Assembly (NCBI GenBank): GCA_902573295.1
Contig: CACGJB010000005.1
Location: 1 to 49,918 of the forward strand
Direction of reading: 5' to 3'
From: an uncultured Pelagibacteraceae bacterium
GTDB taxonomy: Bacteria > Pseudomonadota > Alphaproteobacteria > Pelagibacterales > Pelagibacteraceae
DNA length: 49,918 bases
Part shown: piece after piece, positions 33,908 to 42,271 of the stretch
Layout: the number at the start of each line of letters is the position of its first letter
How positions within the stretch are numbered: position 1 is the first letter of the stretch
The notes under the pieces: model-generated
Databases searched by the model: none
What the model was told of the DNA's origin: nothing
The model's input: only the letters and a program-made list of their open reading frames with translations
Made by a program: the position numbers and the translations under genes

Positions 33908-34924
33908 ATGAAGTTTTTAAAAAGATTAACTATCTCGATTTTCCTTTTATCATCTTTGGTTGTGTCTAACGCAAACGCAGGTGACTGTAAGGCTAGATTG
34001 GGAGATTTTGACTGGAGTAGTGCTAATATTCATACAGCTATTACTACTTTTATTCTTGAAAAAGGATACGGTTGTGAAGTTTCTGTAACTAAAGGAAGTA
34101 CTACACCTATCATGGCTGCACACTACGATAAGCAATTAGATGTCATCACTGAAGTTTGGTACGACAACATTATCGCAAACTACGAGCCACATGAACAAGC
34201 TGGGACAATCCAAAATATTGGAGTGAACACACCAGACTCACAACAAGCATTTTATGTTGATAAGACTACAGCTGATAAATACAACTTAAAATCTGTAGAA
34301 GATATGAAAGATCCAAAAATAGCTGCGCTATTTAAAGATCCTGAGGATCCATCTAAAGGTAGAATGACTAGCTGTATTTCTGGTTGGACTTGTTACACAG
34401 TTAATATGGTTAAACAAATAGAGTATGGTTTAGACAAATACTATACTAATTTTGATCCAGGTTCTGGTGGTGCGTTAGATGCTGCTATTGCTGGTGCTTT
34501 CGCTAAGAAAAAACCTATCTTTACTTACTACTGGGCACCAACTGGTTTAATGGGAAAAGTTGACCTTGTAAGATTAAGTGAACCTGCTTTTGATGCTGAT
34601 TGTTGGAATAAAATGTCTGCAGTTGTAGAAGATATTAAAGCTAACGGTCCTGACGCTTATAAAGCAAGTTGTGCATGTGAATATAGAGATATGGCTTTAA
34701 CAAAGTCTGTTTTAACTGATTGGGCAAAAGCTCACCCAGCTGAAACTGAGTTTTTAAAGAAATATACTATTCCAACAGCTACAGTTAACAAAATGTTAGC
34801 ATTCTACGAAGATGAGTCAGATGGTGATATGGAATTAACTGCTAAGCAGTTTTTAAAAACAGAGTCAATGTGGAAAAGCTGGGTTCCAGCTGATGTAGCT
34901 TCTAAAGTTACTGCTGCGTTGTAA
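33908..34924 (+). CDS. proX: Glycine betaine-type periplasmic binding protein, ProX-like
   Basis: A 338-residue solute-binding protein of the ProX/OpuAC family for quaternary amines. The signal peptide is cut after SNANA (residue 24), leaving GDCKARLGDFDWSSANIH. Tryptophans that could build the cation cage occur at DFDW, EVWYDN and YYWAPTG. Cysteines pair up in three places (DCKA, GCE, SCISGWTC, CACE), suggesting disulfides in the periplasm. A good AAGGAGA ribosome site precedes it, and a terminator follows before proW, so it is likely made in large amount. Because a gamma-butyrobetaine hydroxylase gene is divergent to it, carnitine or butyrobetaine may be ligands besides glycine betaine. Confidence 0.93.
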   Translation: MKFLKRLTISIFLLSSLVVSNANAGDCKARLGDFDWSSANIHTAITTFILEKGYGCEVSVTKGSTTPIMAAHYDKQLDVITEVWYDNIIANYEPHEQAGTIQNIGVNTPDSQQAFYVDKTTADKYNLKSVEDMKDPKIAALFKDPEDPSKGRMTSCISGWTCYTVNMVKQIEYGLDKYYTNFDPGSGGALDAAIAGAFAKKKPIFTYYWAPTGLMGKVDLVRLSEPAFDADCWNKMSAVVEDIKANGPDAYKASCACEYRDMALTKSVLTDWAKAHPAETEFLKKYTIPTATVNKMLAFYEDESDGDMELTAKQFLKTESMWKSWVPADVASKVTAAL

Positions 34925-34941
34925 TCTATAATTAAATTTAG

Positions 34942-34968
34942 AGAGAGCCCTTTTAAGAGGGCTCTTTT
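34942..34968 (+). terminator. Terminator/attenuator between proX and proW
   Basis: AGAGCCCT (34944-34951) pairs with AGGGCTCT (34958-34965) around a six-base loop, followed by TTTT. It lies 19 bases after the proX stop and 25 before the proW ATG. Partial read-through would lower permease message relative to binding protein, the same arrangement as in the pot operon. Confidence 0.88.
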
Positions 34969-34993
34969 GTTATAAGAATAAAAAATTCATCTA

Positions 34994-36019
34994 ATGGATA
35001 TAAAAAAAAATAAAAAACTATTTTTTAACATAGGTCTTATGGTCTTTTTTGTTTGGCTACTGATAATTAGTTATAGCTCTTCAAAAAGAAAGCCTGATAA
35101 CGTAGGTGAATTACTAAACGATTTTTCTTGGCTACAAAAATGGCCTAAATGGCTAGACCTTCCGTTAATGAAATGGATAAATATTGGTTTTAAAAAATTA
35201 AACGAAACTTATGGTTTTATTTTTGAGGCGATAAATAATTTTTTACTAGCTATGCTGATGGCTTTAAAAAATTTTTTAATATTAGCTCCATGGCCAGCTG
35301 TAGTATTAGGAGTTACAGTTATAGCTTATTTTGCAAGTGGAAGAAAAATAAGAACAACTGTATTTGTAGGTTTCTGCACTTTCTTTATTGGCTTTTTACA
35401 TCCAATATTTTGGCAAAAAGCAATAGAAACTACGGCTATAATGTTAATAAGTATTTTTCTTTGTTTGGTATTTGGAATGCCTGTAGGAATTTTAATGTCT
35501 AGAGCCGAAAAGATAAGAAACAAAATACTTCCAGTACTTGACTTAATGCAGACAATTCCTGCATTTGTATATTTAATTCCAGGAATAATGCTTTTTGGAT
35601 TAGGGGCCGTTCCTGCAATTATTGCTACATTTATTTATGCAGTCCCTCCATTGGTCAGACTAACAGATTTAGGAATTAGACTTGTAGATAAAGAGGTAAT
35701 TGAAGCAGCAGATGCTTTTGGTGCAAGTAAAAAACAAAAATTATGGGGTGTGCAAATGCCCTTGGCCCTTCCTAATATTATGCAAGGTATTAACCAATGT
35801 ACAATGATGGCTTTATCAATGGTGGTTATTGCATCCATGATTGGTACTAGAGGTTTAGGTGACGAAGTTCTGCTAGGTTTACAGCAGCTAAATGTTGGTA
35901 GAGCTGCAGAAGCAGGAATTGCGATAGTGCTTTTAGCTATCGTGCTTGATAGAATAACTCAATCTTACGGAGAAACTTTACAAGAAAGACGAGCTCCAGA
36001 AAAAAAGAAAGGTAAATAA
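34994..36019 (+). CDS. proW: Glycine betaine-type ABC transporter permease, ProW-like
   Basis: A 341-residue permease. After a first helix (about 10-28) and a soluble stretch with amphipathic segments, a cluster of six further helices starts near 80. The permease core carries the EAA-type loop VIEAADAFGASKKQKLWGVQMPLALP (about 234-260). The PGIMLFGLGAVPAIIATF segment is typical of the OpuAB/ProW family. The end overlaps the start of proV by one base (TAATG), so both subunits are made together. It imports quaternary ammonium osmolytes from the periplasmic ProX. Confidence 0.92.
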   Translation: MDIKKNKKLFFNIGLMVFFVWLLIISYSSSKRKPDNVGELLNDFSWLQKWPKWLDLPLMKWINIGFKKLNETYGFIFEAINNFLLAMLMALKNFLILAPWPAVVLGVTVIAYFASGRKIRTTVFVGFCTFFIGFLHPIFWQKAIETTAIMLISIFLCLVFGMPVGILMSRAEKIRNKILPVLDLMQTIPAFVYLIPGIMLFGLGAVPAIIATFIYAVPPLVRLTDLGIRLVDKEVIEAADAFGASKKQKLWGVQMPLALPNIMQGINQCTMMALSMVVIASMIGTRGLGDEVLLGLQQLNVGRAAEAGIAIVLLAIVLDRITQSYGETLQERRAPEKKKGK

Positions 36020-37044
36020 TGTCTAAAATAGAGATTAAAAATGTTTACAAAATTTTTGGAAACAATCCTCAATCTGTAATGCCGATGGTAAAAGATGGAG
36101 CAAACAAAGAAGAGGTTTTAGAGCAAACTGGACACACAGTTGGACTTGATAATGTTTCTTTAAATATTGAAGAAGGCGAAACGTTCGTATGTATGGGTCT
36201 CTCAGGCTCAGGTAAATCTACACTGATTAGACATCTCAACAGGTTAATTGACCCAACAGATGGAGAAATTTTAGTTGAGGGAACAAATGTGATGTCATTC
36301 AACAAAGAACAACTTATTGATTTTAGAAGACATAAAATGAGCATGGTGTTTCAAAGATTTGGTTTATTTCCTCACAAAACTGTTTTGCAAAATGTTGGTT
36401 ATGGTTTGGAAATGCAGGGTAAACCTGAAGATGAAAGAGACAGAACTGCTATGGAAAAAATTGAAGCTGTTGGGCTAAGCGGTTTTGAAAATCAATTTCC
36501 TAATCAATTATCAGGTGGTATGCAACAACGTGTAGGTTTAGCAAGAGCTTTGGCTACAGATAGTGATATAATGTTAATGGATGAAGCTTTTAGTGCATTA
36601 GATCCTTTAATTAGAAGTGATATGCAAAAACAATTACTTGATCTTCAATCAGAATTAAAAAAAACAATTGTATTTATTACTCATGATTTAGATGAATCAT
36701 TAAGGCTTGGAGATCATATTGGAATATTAAATGCTGGTAAATTAGTTCAAGTTGGAACTCCAGTAGAGATCATAATGAACCCAGCAGATGATTATGTAAA
36801 AGCTTTTGTTAAAGACGTGAATAGAGCAAAAGTAATTAAGGCTAAAGTTGTTATGAAAAATATAAATGAATCAAATGACATAGACAAAACTAGTTTAATT
36901 AAAGTTAACGAAGATCAATTTATAGAAGAATTTTTGCCTCAAATTGTTTGCTCAAATTCAAATTGTGAAGTTGTTGATAAAAGTGGAAATGTTAAAGGTT
37001 ATATATCTAATAAAGAATTGCAGACGTCATTAACAAAATCATAA
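36019..37044 (+). CDS. proV: Glycine betaine-type ABC transporter ATPase, ProV-like
   Basis: A 341-residue ATPase with the ProV/OpuAA N-terminal extension before the core (about 14-45). Walker A GLSGSGKST (60-68), Q-loop VFQRFGLFPH (110-119), signature LSGGMQQRVGLARA (164-177), Walker B IMLMDEAFSALDP and the H-loop ITHDLDE are present. The last 70 residues are shorter than a full CBS pair, so ionic-strength sensing of the OpuA type may be reduced or absent. It follows proW with a TAATG overlap and is three bases from the short-chain dehydrogenase gene. Confidence 0.93.
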   Translation: MSKIEIKNVYKIFGNNPQSVMPMVKDGANKEEVLEQTGHTVGLDNVSLNIEEGETFVCMGLSGSGKSTLIRHLNRLIDPTDGEILVEGTNVMSFNKEQLIDFRRHKMSMVFQRFGLFPHKTVLQNVGYGLEMQGKPEDERDRTAMEKIEAVGLSGFENQFPNQLSGGMQQRVGLARALATDSDIMLMDEAFSALDPLIRSDMQKQLLDLQSELKKTIVFITHDLDESLRLGDHIGILNAGKLVQVGTPVEIIMNPADDYVKAFVKDVNRAKVIKAKVVMKNINESNDIDKTSLIKVNEDQFIEEFLPQIVCSNSNCEVVDKSGNVKGYISNKELQTSLTKS

Positions 37045-37047
37045 TTA

Positions 37048-37836
37048 ATGGTTAACCAATCATTAAAAAATAAAAAAATAATAATATCTGCAGGAGCATC
37101 TGGAATAGGTTTAGCGACAGCTAAAATTTGTCTTTCAAGGGGAGCATATGTTTACCTTTGTGATATTGACACTAAATCTCTAAATAAACTTAACAAGCAT
37201 CCGTTAAAAAGTAAAAAACTATTTGCATTCGAATGTGATGCCTCAGATGAAAATCAAGTTTCAGATTTATTTAAAAAAATAAACAAGAAAACAAAAAAAA
37301 TTGATGCTTTAATAAATAATGTTGGAATTGCAGGACCTACTGGATATATTGAAAAATTAAAATCTAAAGATTGGGAGAGAACTATTCAAGTAGATGTTAA
37401 TAGTCATTTTTATTTTACTAAAAAAGCTATTCCCCTAATTAAAAAGTCTAAAAATGGATCAATCATAAACATATCATCAACAGCTGGGATACTAGGTTTT
37501 CCTTTAAGATCACCTTATGCAGCAAGCAAATGGGCAATCATTGGAGTTACCAAAACTTTAGCAATGGAACTTGGAAAATTTAATATAAGAGTTAATGCAG
37601 TATGCCCTGGTTCAATAAAAGGCAAAAGAATGAAAAGAGTAATAAGGGATAAAGCAAAGTTTACAAAAGTTTCTTCTAAAAAAGTTGAAAAAGAATTTAT
37701 TTCAATGAGTTCTATGAAAAAATGGATCTTAGAGGAAGATATAGGAAAAATGTGTGCTTTTTTAATATCAGATGATTCAAGTAAAGTTTCAGGACAGGTA
37801 ATTTCTGTAGATGGACATACAGAAAGAAATGATTAG
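37048..37836 (+). CDS. Short-chain dehydrogenase/reductase (SDR)
   Basis: A 262-residue classical SDR. The cofactor motif is SAGASGIGLA (about 14-23); NNVG lies near 90; the catalytic triad is Ser in NISSTAG, Tyr and Lys in YAASKWA (about 153-159). The C-terminal SVDGHTERND end is usual for the family. It is three bases after proV, so it belongs to the transporter operon, and converges with the carnitine dehydrogenase-like gene after one base. It may oxidise or reduce a hydroxylated quaternary amine brought in by the transporter; for example it could act on D-carnitine or a related alcohol. The substrate is unknown. Confidence 0.88.
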   Translation: MVNQSLKNKKIIISAGASGIGLATAKICLSRGAYVYLCDIDTKSLNKLNKHPLKSKKLFAFECDASDENQVSDLFKKINKKTKKIDALINNVGIAGPTGYIEKLKSKDWERTIQVDVNSHFYFTKKAIPLIKKSKNGSIINISSTAGILGFPLRSPYAASKWAIIGVTKTLAMELGKFNIRVNAVCPGSIKGKRMKRVIRDKAKFTKVSSKKVEKEFISMSSMKKWILEEDIGKMCAFLISDDSSKVSGQVISVDGHTERND

Positions 37837-37837
37837 C

Positions 37838-38779
37838 TCATCTTAATTTTTTTTCATATTTCTTTCTGAGTTTTTGAATTTCTACTAAATATTGATCTCT
37901 TATATTTGAAATCTTAGCAACTGATTTTCCTTTTGCTTGATTTCTAGTTCCTGAAATAAGTCTTGAAGATAATTTCTTAGATAACTTTGGAGCTTTTAAT
38001 TTTGTCCAAGGTAATTTTAAAGCAGGTCCAAATTGTTCAAGCATATGTTTCATTCCTGCTTTTCCACCCGCAAGATGAAAAGTTAAAAATGTACCCATCA
38101 AAGACCATCTTAATCCTGGTCCATCTTCAATTGCTCTATCTAATTCTTCTGTGGTTGCATAGCCTTCATTTATAATATGAAGCCCTTCCCTCCATAAAGC
38201 CTCTTGCAATCTGTCAGATAAATATCCAGGTAATTCATTTTTAACCATGATCGGATTCATAGAAATTGATTTGTAAAATTTTCTAGCTAAATTTAAATTT
38301 TTACGTGTAGTTCTTTTACCTGGAACAATTTCAACAGCAGGTAATAAATAGACAGGATTAAATGGATGTCCAATTATCCCTCTCTCCGGATTTTTACATT
38401 TTGAATAAATTCTTGTAGGTAATAAACCTGATGAACTTGAAGAAATTATTGAATTTGATTTTGCATATTTTCCAATGGTACTCATCAATTTAGTTTTTAA
38501 AGAATAATTTTCCGTTGCACATTCTTGAATAAAATCTGCCTCTTTTAGTGTTTGTTCTATAGAGGTAAAAAAGTGAAAATTTTTTAAATTTAATTTTTTT
38601 TTGTTAAAAAGGTTTTTTACAAATGGCCAAGTTCTTTTGATTTCTAATATTAAATTTTTTTTTAAATTAATATCTTTATCGAACGCATAAACAATTTTAT
38701 TATGAGCTAAACAACGTATAACCCATCCTGCTCCAATTACTCCAGTTCCAATTATCGCAACTTTTTTAATTGATGACAT
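37838..38779 (-). CDS. L-carnitine 3-dehydrogenase-like enzyme
   Basis: A 313-residue NAD-dependent dehydrogenase of the 3-hydroxyacyl-CoA dehydrogenase fold. Rossmann motif IIGTGVIGAGW (9-19), catalytic pair His138 (GHPFNPVYLLPAVEIVPG) and Glu150, then SDRLQEALWREGLHIINEG (about 187-205), where carnitine dehydrogenases differ from acyl-CoA enzymes. It would oxidise L-carnitine to 3-dehydrocarnitine. Its start touches the end of the BKACE gene (last base shared, TAATG), the same dehydrogenase plus cleavage-enzyme pair as cdhA and cdhC in Pseudomonas. Confidence in the carnitine assignment comes from this pairing. Confidence 0.82.
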   Translation of the reverse strand: MSSIKKVAIIGTGVIGAGWVIRCLAHNKIVYAFDKDINLKKNLILEIKRTWPFVKNLFNKKKLNLKNFHFFTSIEQTLKEADFIQECATENYSLKTKLMSTIGKYAKSNSIISSSSSGLLPTRIYSKCKNPERGIIGHPFNPVYLLPAVEIVPGKRTTRKNLNLARKFYKSISMNPIMVKNELPGYLSDRLQEALWREGLHIINEGYATTEELDRAIEDGPGLRWSLMGTFLTFHLAGGKAGMKHMLEQFGPALKLPWTKLKAPKLSKKLSSRLISGTRNQAKGKSVAKISNIRDQYLVEIQKLRKKYEKKLR

Positions 38780-39666
38780 TACTTGTGTTTAACAAGTTTT
38801 AATTTTTCTCTAGTTTCAGATGGGGTCATTGGAGTATAGCCAAGTTCATCTATAATTCTTACAGCTTTTTCTACTAGTTGAGCATTAGTAGCTAATTTAC
38901 CTTTGGATAAATATAAATTATCCTCTAATCCAACTCTTGGGTTTCCTCCCATTAAAACAGTTTGAGCAACGAATGGCATTTCGTTTTTCGAAATTGCAAA
39001 CCCTGACCAAATACCTTCTTTTGGCATAATATCTTTCATAGCTTGCATAGCTAATGTTGTGGCAGGTGCTCCCCATGGAATTCCTAAACACATTTGAAAC
39101 ATTGGCGGATCACTTAACAAGCCCTCTTTATATAACTGTGCGCCAAACCACATATTTCCTAAATCAAAAGCTTCTATTTCAGGCTTAACTTTTATCTCTT
39201 TTAATTTCTTTGCTGCTTTTCTTAAATCATTTGGGGTATTAACGGTAATAACTGAGCTATCACCAAAATTTAAAGTACCCGCGTCTAAAGTACAAATTTC
39301 TGGGAGAAATTGTTCTGCATTTGCAATTCTTTCCATGACATTTGCCATATCGGTCATAGGGCCAAATTCTAAAGGGTTTTTACCTTGTCCAATATCAAGG
39401 TCACCTCCCATACCTGTTGTTAAGTTTAATATTACATCTGTGTCACTTGATCTAATTCTATCAATCACCTCTTTATATAATTCTAATCTTCTACTTGGAG
39501 TTCCATCTTCTTCCCTAACATGAATATGAGCAATAGCAGCTCCAGCTTTTGCAGCTTCTATTGATGCTGTAGCAATTTGTTCAGGTGTTTTAGGTAAATC
39601 TGGATGTTTGCTAGCAGTGTCACCTGATCCTGTTACTGCACATGATATAAAAACCTTATTGCTCAT
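38779..39666 (-). CDS. BKACE-family enzyme, likely 3-dehydrocarnitine:acetyl-CoA trimethylamine transferase (dehydrocarnitine cleavage)
   Basis: A 295-residue TIM-barrel zinc enzyme of the beta-keto acid cleavage family. Zinc ligands His47 and His49 are in AHIHVRE; GLEDNLYLSKGK near the C-terminus is the family signature. Such enzymes exchange the acetyl part of a beta-keto acid with acetyl-CoA. With dehydrocarnitine this yields betainyl-CoA and acetoacetate. It is directly followed by the carnitine dehydrogenase gene, while the matching thioesterase is 764 bases away on the other strand. Another 3-keto acid, such as 3-keto-5-aminohexanoate of lysine fermentation, is far less likely in this setting. 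Confidence 0.85.
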   Translation of the reverse strand: MSNKVFISCAVTGSGDTASKHPDLPKTPEQIATASIEAAKAGAAIAHIHVREEDGTPSRRLELYKEVIDRIRSSDTDVILNLTTGMGGDLDIGQGKNPLEFGPMTDMANVMERIANAEQFLPEICTLDAGTLNFGDSSVITVNTPNDLRKAAKKLKEIKVKPEIEAFDLGNMWFGAQLYKEGLLSDPPMFQMCLGIPWGAPATTLAMQAMKDIMPKEGIWSGFAISKNEMPFVAQTVLMGGNPRVGLEDNLYLSKGKLATNAQLVEKAVRIIDELGYTPMTPSETREKLKLVKHK

Positions 39667-39701
39667 AATTTGTAATTTAAATATAGTTTAATTTAGTAAA
39701 A

Positions 39702-40430
39702 ATGGAAATAACAGAATTACAAAGAGATCTAGCAGCCACTTTTAGATGGACGGCAAGACTAAACATGCACGAAGGTGTTGCTAATCATTTTAGCGCTTGT
39801 GTTCCCGGTTCAACAACTGATTTCTATGTAAATAAAGCTGGTATCCATTTTAGCCAAATAAAAGCTAGTGATTTGATTTTGGTTACCAAAGAAAACATTA
39901 ATGACATAAAAAATGAACCTGATTTAATTGACCCTACTGCAATAAGTATTCATGGAGCTATTCACCAAAAAGTTCCACATGCAAAATGTATTTTTCATTG
40001 TCATTCAAAATATGCAACAGCTTTATCTACTTTAAAAGATCCAATTATGAAACCTATAGATCAAAATACGATGATATTTTATAATAGAGTTTCAGTTTTT
40101 AATGAATTTGGAGGATTAGGATTTGAAGATGAGGCTATAAAGATGGCTAATGCTTTAGGAAATAAACAACATATGTTACTTGCTAATCATGGAATTATTA
40201 CAACAGGAGAGACCGTTGCCGAGGGTTTTAATTATTTATATTATTTTGAAAAAGCAGCAGAAACCTACCTTACTGCTTTATCAACTAATAAAGAATTAAA
40301 TATTGTAAGTGATGAAGTTGCGGAAAAAACAGCTCAAGAGACAGCAAATTACCCTATTGATTTAGCTAAGTTACATCTTGAGCAAATAAGATTAATTTTA
40401 GATAAAGAAGAACCGGAGTATAAAAATTAA
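39702..40430 (+). CDS. Class II aldolase/adducin domain protein
   Basis: A 242-residue protein of the class II aldolase fold. Metal histidines are in CIFHCHSKYATALS (about 101-106) and in ANHGIITTGETV (about 159), and the N-terminus has the NHFSACVPG block seen in this family. The usual active-site acid near GSxE-G is not obvious, so aldolase activity is unproven; many such proteins in catabolic operons remain uncharacterised. It is the first of five genes that run without gaps over 3 bases to the GMC flavoprotein, and it abuts the thioesterase gene directly. Confidence 0.82.
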   Translation: MEITELQRDLAATFRWTARLNMHEGVANHFSACVPGSTTDFYVNKAGIHFSQIKASDLILVTKENINDIKNEPDLIDPTAISIHGAIHQKVPHAKCIFHCHSKYATALSTLKDPIMKPIDQNTMIFYNRVSVFNEFGGLGFEDEAIKMANALGNKQHMLLANHGIITTGETVAEGFNYLYYFEKAAETYLTALSTNKELNIVSDEVAEKTAQETANYPIDLAKLHLEQIRLILDKEEPEYKN

Positions 40431-40898
40431 ATGTCAGTGCATATAGCTAATCAAGTAATTAAAAAAGAATGGACCGATTATAATAACCATATGAATATGG
40501 CTTATTATGTATTGGTTTTTGACCGATTATGGGAAATAATTTTAGAAAAATTTAAAATGGGTGAACAGTCTGCAAAAACAACTAAAATGAGTACAATGGT
40601 TGTGGAGACCCATACCACATATAATAATGAGGTCAAAGAAGGTGATGAAGTAGAGGTTAATCTTACATTTTTTGATCATGACAAAAAAAGATTACATTTT
40701 AAAATGGAAATGATTGAAAAATCATCACAAAAGCTATCTGCTACACTTGAAATGCTGTCTTTATACATAGATTTAAATAGAAGAAAAGTTGCAGAGTTTG
40801 AAAATGAAAAAGTAAAATTAATGGATGATTTTATAAATCTAAATAAATCAAATTTTAAAGATAATGATTTGGTAATTATTGGAAAGTTAAAAAAATAA
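40431..40898 (+). CDS. Hotdog-fold thioesterase, probable betainyl-CoA thioesterase
   Basis: A 155-residue single-domain hotdog protein of the 4-hydroxybenzoyl-CoA thioesterase type. The catalytic motif is EWTDYNNHMNMAYY with Asp16 as nucleophile or base. MSTMVVETHTTYNNEVKEGDEVEV forms the next strands. The same fold serves as CdhB in the carnitine pathway, releasing glycine betaine from betainyl-CoA, and CdhA- and CdhC-like genes lie immediately on the other side of the divergent promoter. The stop overlaps the start of the TauD-family gene (TAATG). Other acyl-CoA substrates cannot be excluded. Confidence 0.82.
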   Translation: MSVHIANQVIKKEWTDYNNHMNMAYYVLVFDRLWEIILEKFKMGEQSAKTTKMSTMVVETHTTYNNEVKEGDEVEVNLTFFDHDKKRLHFKMEMIEKSSQKLSATLEMLSLYIDLNRRKVAEFENEKVKLMDDFINLNKSNFKDNDLVIIGKLKK

Positions 40899-41731
40899 TG
40901 GAAATTAAACTGTTATCAGGAGCTTTAGGTGCAGAAATAAAAGGAATAGACTTAACTGATGTTTCTGATGAAAATTTTAAAAAAATTAATGATTTACTTT
41001 TAGAACATAAAGTAATTTTTTTTAGAGACCAACCAATTACTAAAGAACAACAAATAGCACTTGCTGAAAAATTTGGACCTTTAGAAACTCACGCTTACGT
41101 CAAAGGATTAGAAAATTACCCAGAAATTGTAAGAATTATCAAAGGTAAAGAAGAAAAAAACCAATGGGGCGAAAATTGGCACAGCGATGTAAGCTATAAT
41201 GCTAAACCAACCAAAGCTGTAATATTAAAGTCATTAAAAATTCCTCCAGTTGGCGGAGATACTTGTTTTTCTAACATGGAATTAGCATGGGAAACTTTAA
41301 ATCCTAAATTACAAGAAAAAATTAAGGATAAAAAAGCAATTCACAGCTCACTTGGTGCTGAATTTTTTATAGATAACTACAAATATATGGAGGGAAATGA
41401 GAAAAGAAATTATGACTCATACTCAAACGAGCATCCGATTGTCAGAACTCATCCTGAAACAGGTAAGAAAATTTTATTCGTTAACTGGACTTATACAAAA
41501 CAGATTATTGGTATAGACAAAAAAGAAAGTGATCAAATATTAAAAGAAATATTTGAACATCAAGCAAGGTTAGATCTTACCTGTAGATTTAGTTGGACAG
41601 AAAATGCTATCGCTATATGGGACAACAGAAGTGTTATACATTATGCCATAGCTGACTTTTTTCCAGGTAGAGGATTAGGTTACGAAAGAATAATGGATCG
41701 TATTGCTATTGAAGGGGATCATCCGCAATAA
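40898..41731 (+). CDS. TauD/TfdA-family 2-oxoglutarate dioxygenase
   Basis: A 277-residue Fe(II)/2-oxoglutarate oxygenase. Iron ligands are His95, Asp97 (NWHSDVSY) and His248 (SVIHYAIADF); the 2-oxoglutarate arginine is in GYERIMDRI (Arg264 or Arg268). The family oxidises taurine, alkyl sulfates, herbicides and other acids. Here the next gene, three bases on, is a PhnZ/TmpB-like HD oxygenase, so the likely job is to hydroxylate the carbon next to phosphorus of a phosphonate, handing the product to the HD enzyme. Taurine dioxygenase function is possible but there are no sulfite-handling genes in this operon. Confidence 0.85.
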   Translation: MEIKLLSGALGAEIKGIDLTDVSDENFKKINDLLLEHKVIFFRDQPITKEQQIALAEKFGPLETHAYVKGLENYPEIVRIIKGKEEKNQWGENWHSDVSYNAKPTKAVILKSLKIPPVGGDTCFSNMELAWETLNPKLQEKIKDKKAIHSSLGAEFFIDNYKYMEGNEKRNYDSYSNEHPIVRTHPETGKKILFVNWTYTKQIIGIDKKESDQILKEIFEHQARLDLTCRFSWTENAIAIWDNRSVIHYAIADFFPGRGLGYERIMDRIAIEGDHPQ

Positions 41732-41734
41732 TAA

Positions 41735-42271
41735 ATGAAAATAATTTATAAAATCATTTCAAATTTTATAAATAACAAATCATTATACATTGGTGAAAAT
41801 ATAACTATGTCAGAACACATGATTCAATCGGCAATGCTTGCTGAGAAAGCTAAATGTAATGACGATTTAATTTGTGCTTGTTTGCTTCACGACTATGGGC
41901 ATTTTCTTTTAGAGGATCCTGATGAACTAGTTATCAGTAAGCTAGATGGAGAGCATGAAAATATTGGGTATCAATACCTAAAAAAATTTTTTGGACAAAA
42001 GATAGTTGAACCAATTAAATTTCATGTTTTAGCAAAACGTTATCTGGCTAGGGACAAAAAATATTTTGATTTTTTATCAGATGCGTCAAAAATAAGCCTC
42101 AAATTACAAGGAGGAGTTTTAAACGATAAAGAGAGTAAAGAATTTGAAAATAAATCTTACTTTAAGCCATCAATTCTTGTTCGAAAATTTGATGAAGCTG
42201 CTAAAAGAACTGATATGAAAATGAAATCTATTCATGACTATGAAAAGTTGTTAAGTTCCAAACTTATATGA
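41735..42271 (+). CDS. HD-domain mixed-valent diiron oxygenase, PhnZ/TmpB-like
   Basis: A 178-residue HD-domain protein. Its residues match those I recall for PhnZ, which cleaves the C-P bond of 1-hydroxy-2-aminoethylphosphonate: a Tyr-x-x-Glu pair (Tyr18, Glu21 in YIGE), His28, His52-Asp53 in LLHDYGH, His74, His97 and Lys101 in FHVLAKRYL, and Asp153 in RKFDEAAK. The spacing of the residues follows PhnZ within one or two positions. The gene lies three bases after the TauD-family gene and overlaps the GMC gene by four. An aminoethyl or trimethylaminoethyl phosphonate would give phosphate plus glycine or betaine aldehyde. An ordinary HD phosphohydrolase is less likely given the Tyr/Glu and Lys. 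Confidence 0.8.
   Translation: MKIIYKIISNFINNKSLYIGENITMSEHMIQSAMLAEKAKCNDDLICACLLHDYGHFLLEDPDELVISKLDGEHENIGYQYLKKFFGQKIVEPIKFHVLAKRYLARDKKYFDFLSDASKISLKLQGGVLNDKESKEFENKSYFKPSILVRKFDEAAKRTDMKMKSIHDYEKLLSSKLI

Noticed and set aside
37838-38779. Annotation as 3-hydroxybutyryl-CoA dehydrogenase
   Set aside because: The fold is shared, but the coupling to a BKACE gene and the C-terminal segment fit carnitine dehydrogenase; a fatty-acid type enzyme is already present at 19957.
40898-41731. Annotation as taurine dioxygenase (tauD)
   Set aside because: Only general family motifs support it. The coupled HD oxygenase gene and the betaine context fit a phosphonate or quaternary-amine substrate better, and no taurine transporter or sulfite genes are nearby.
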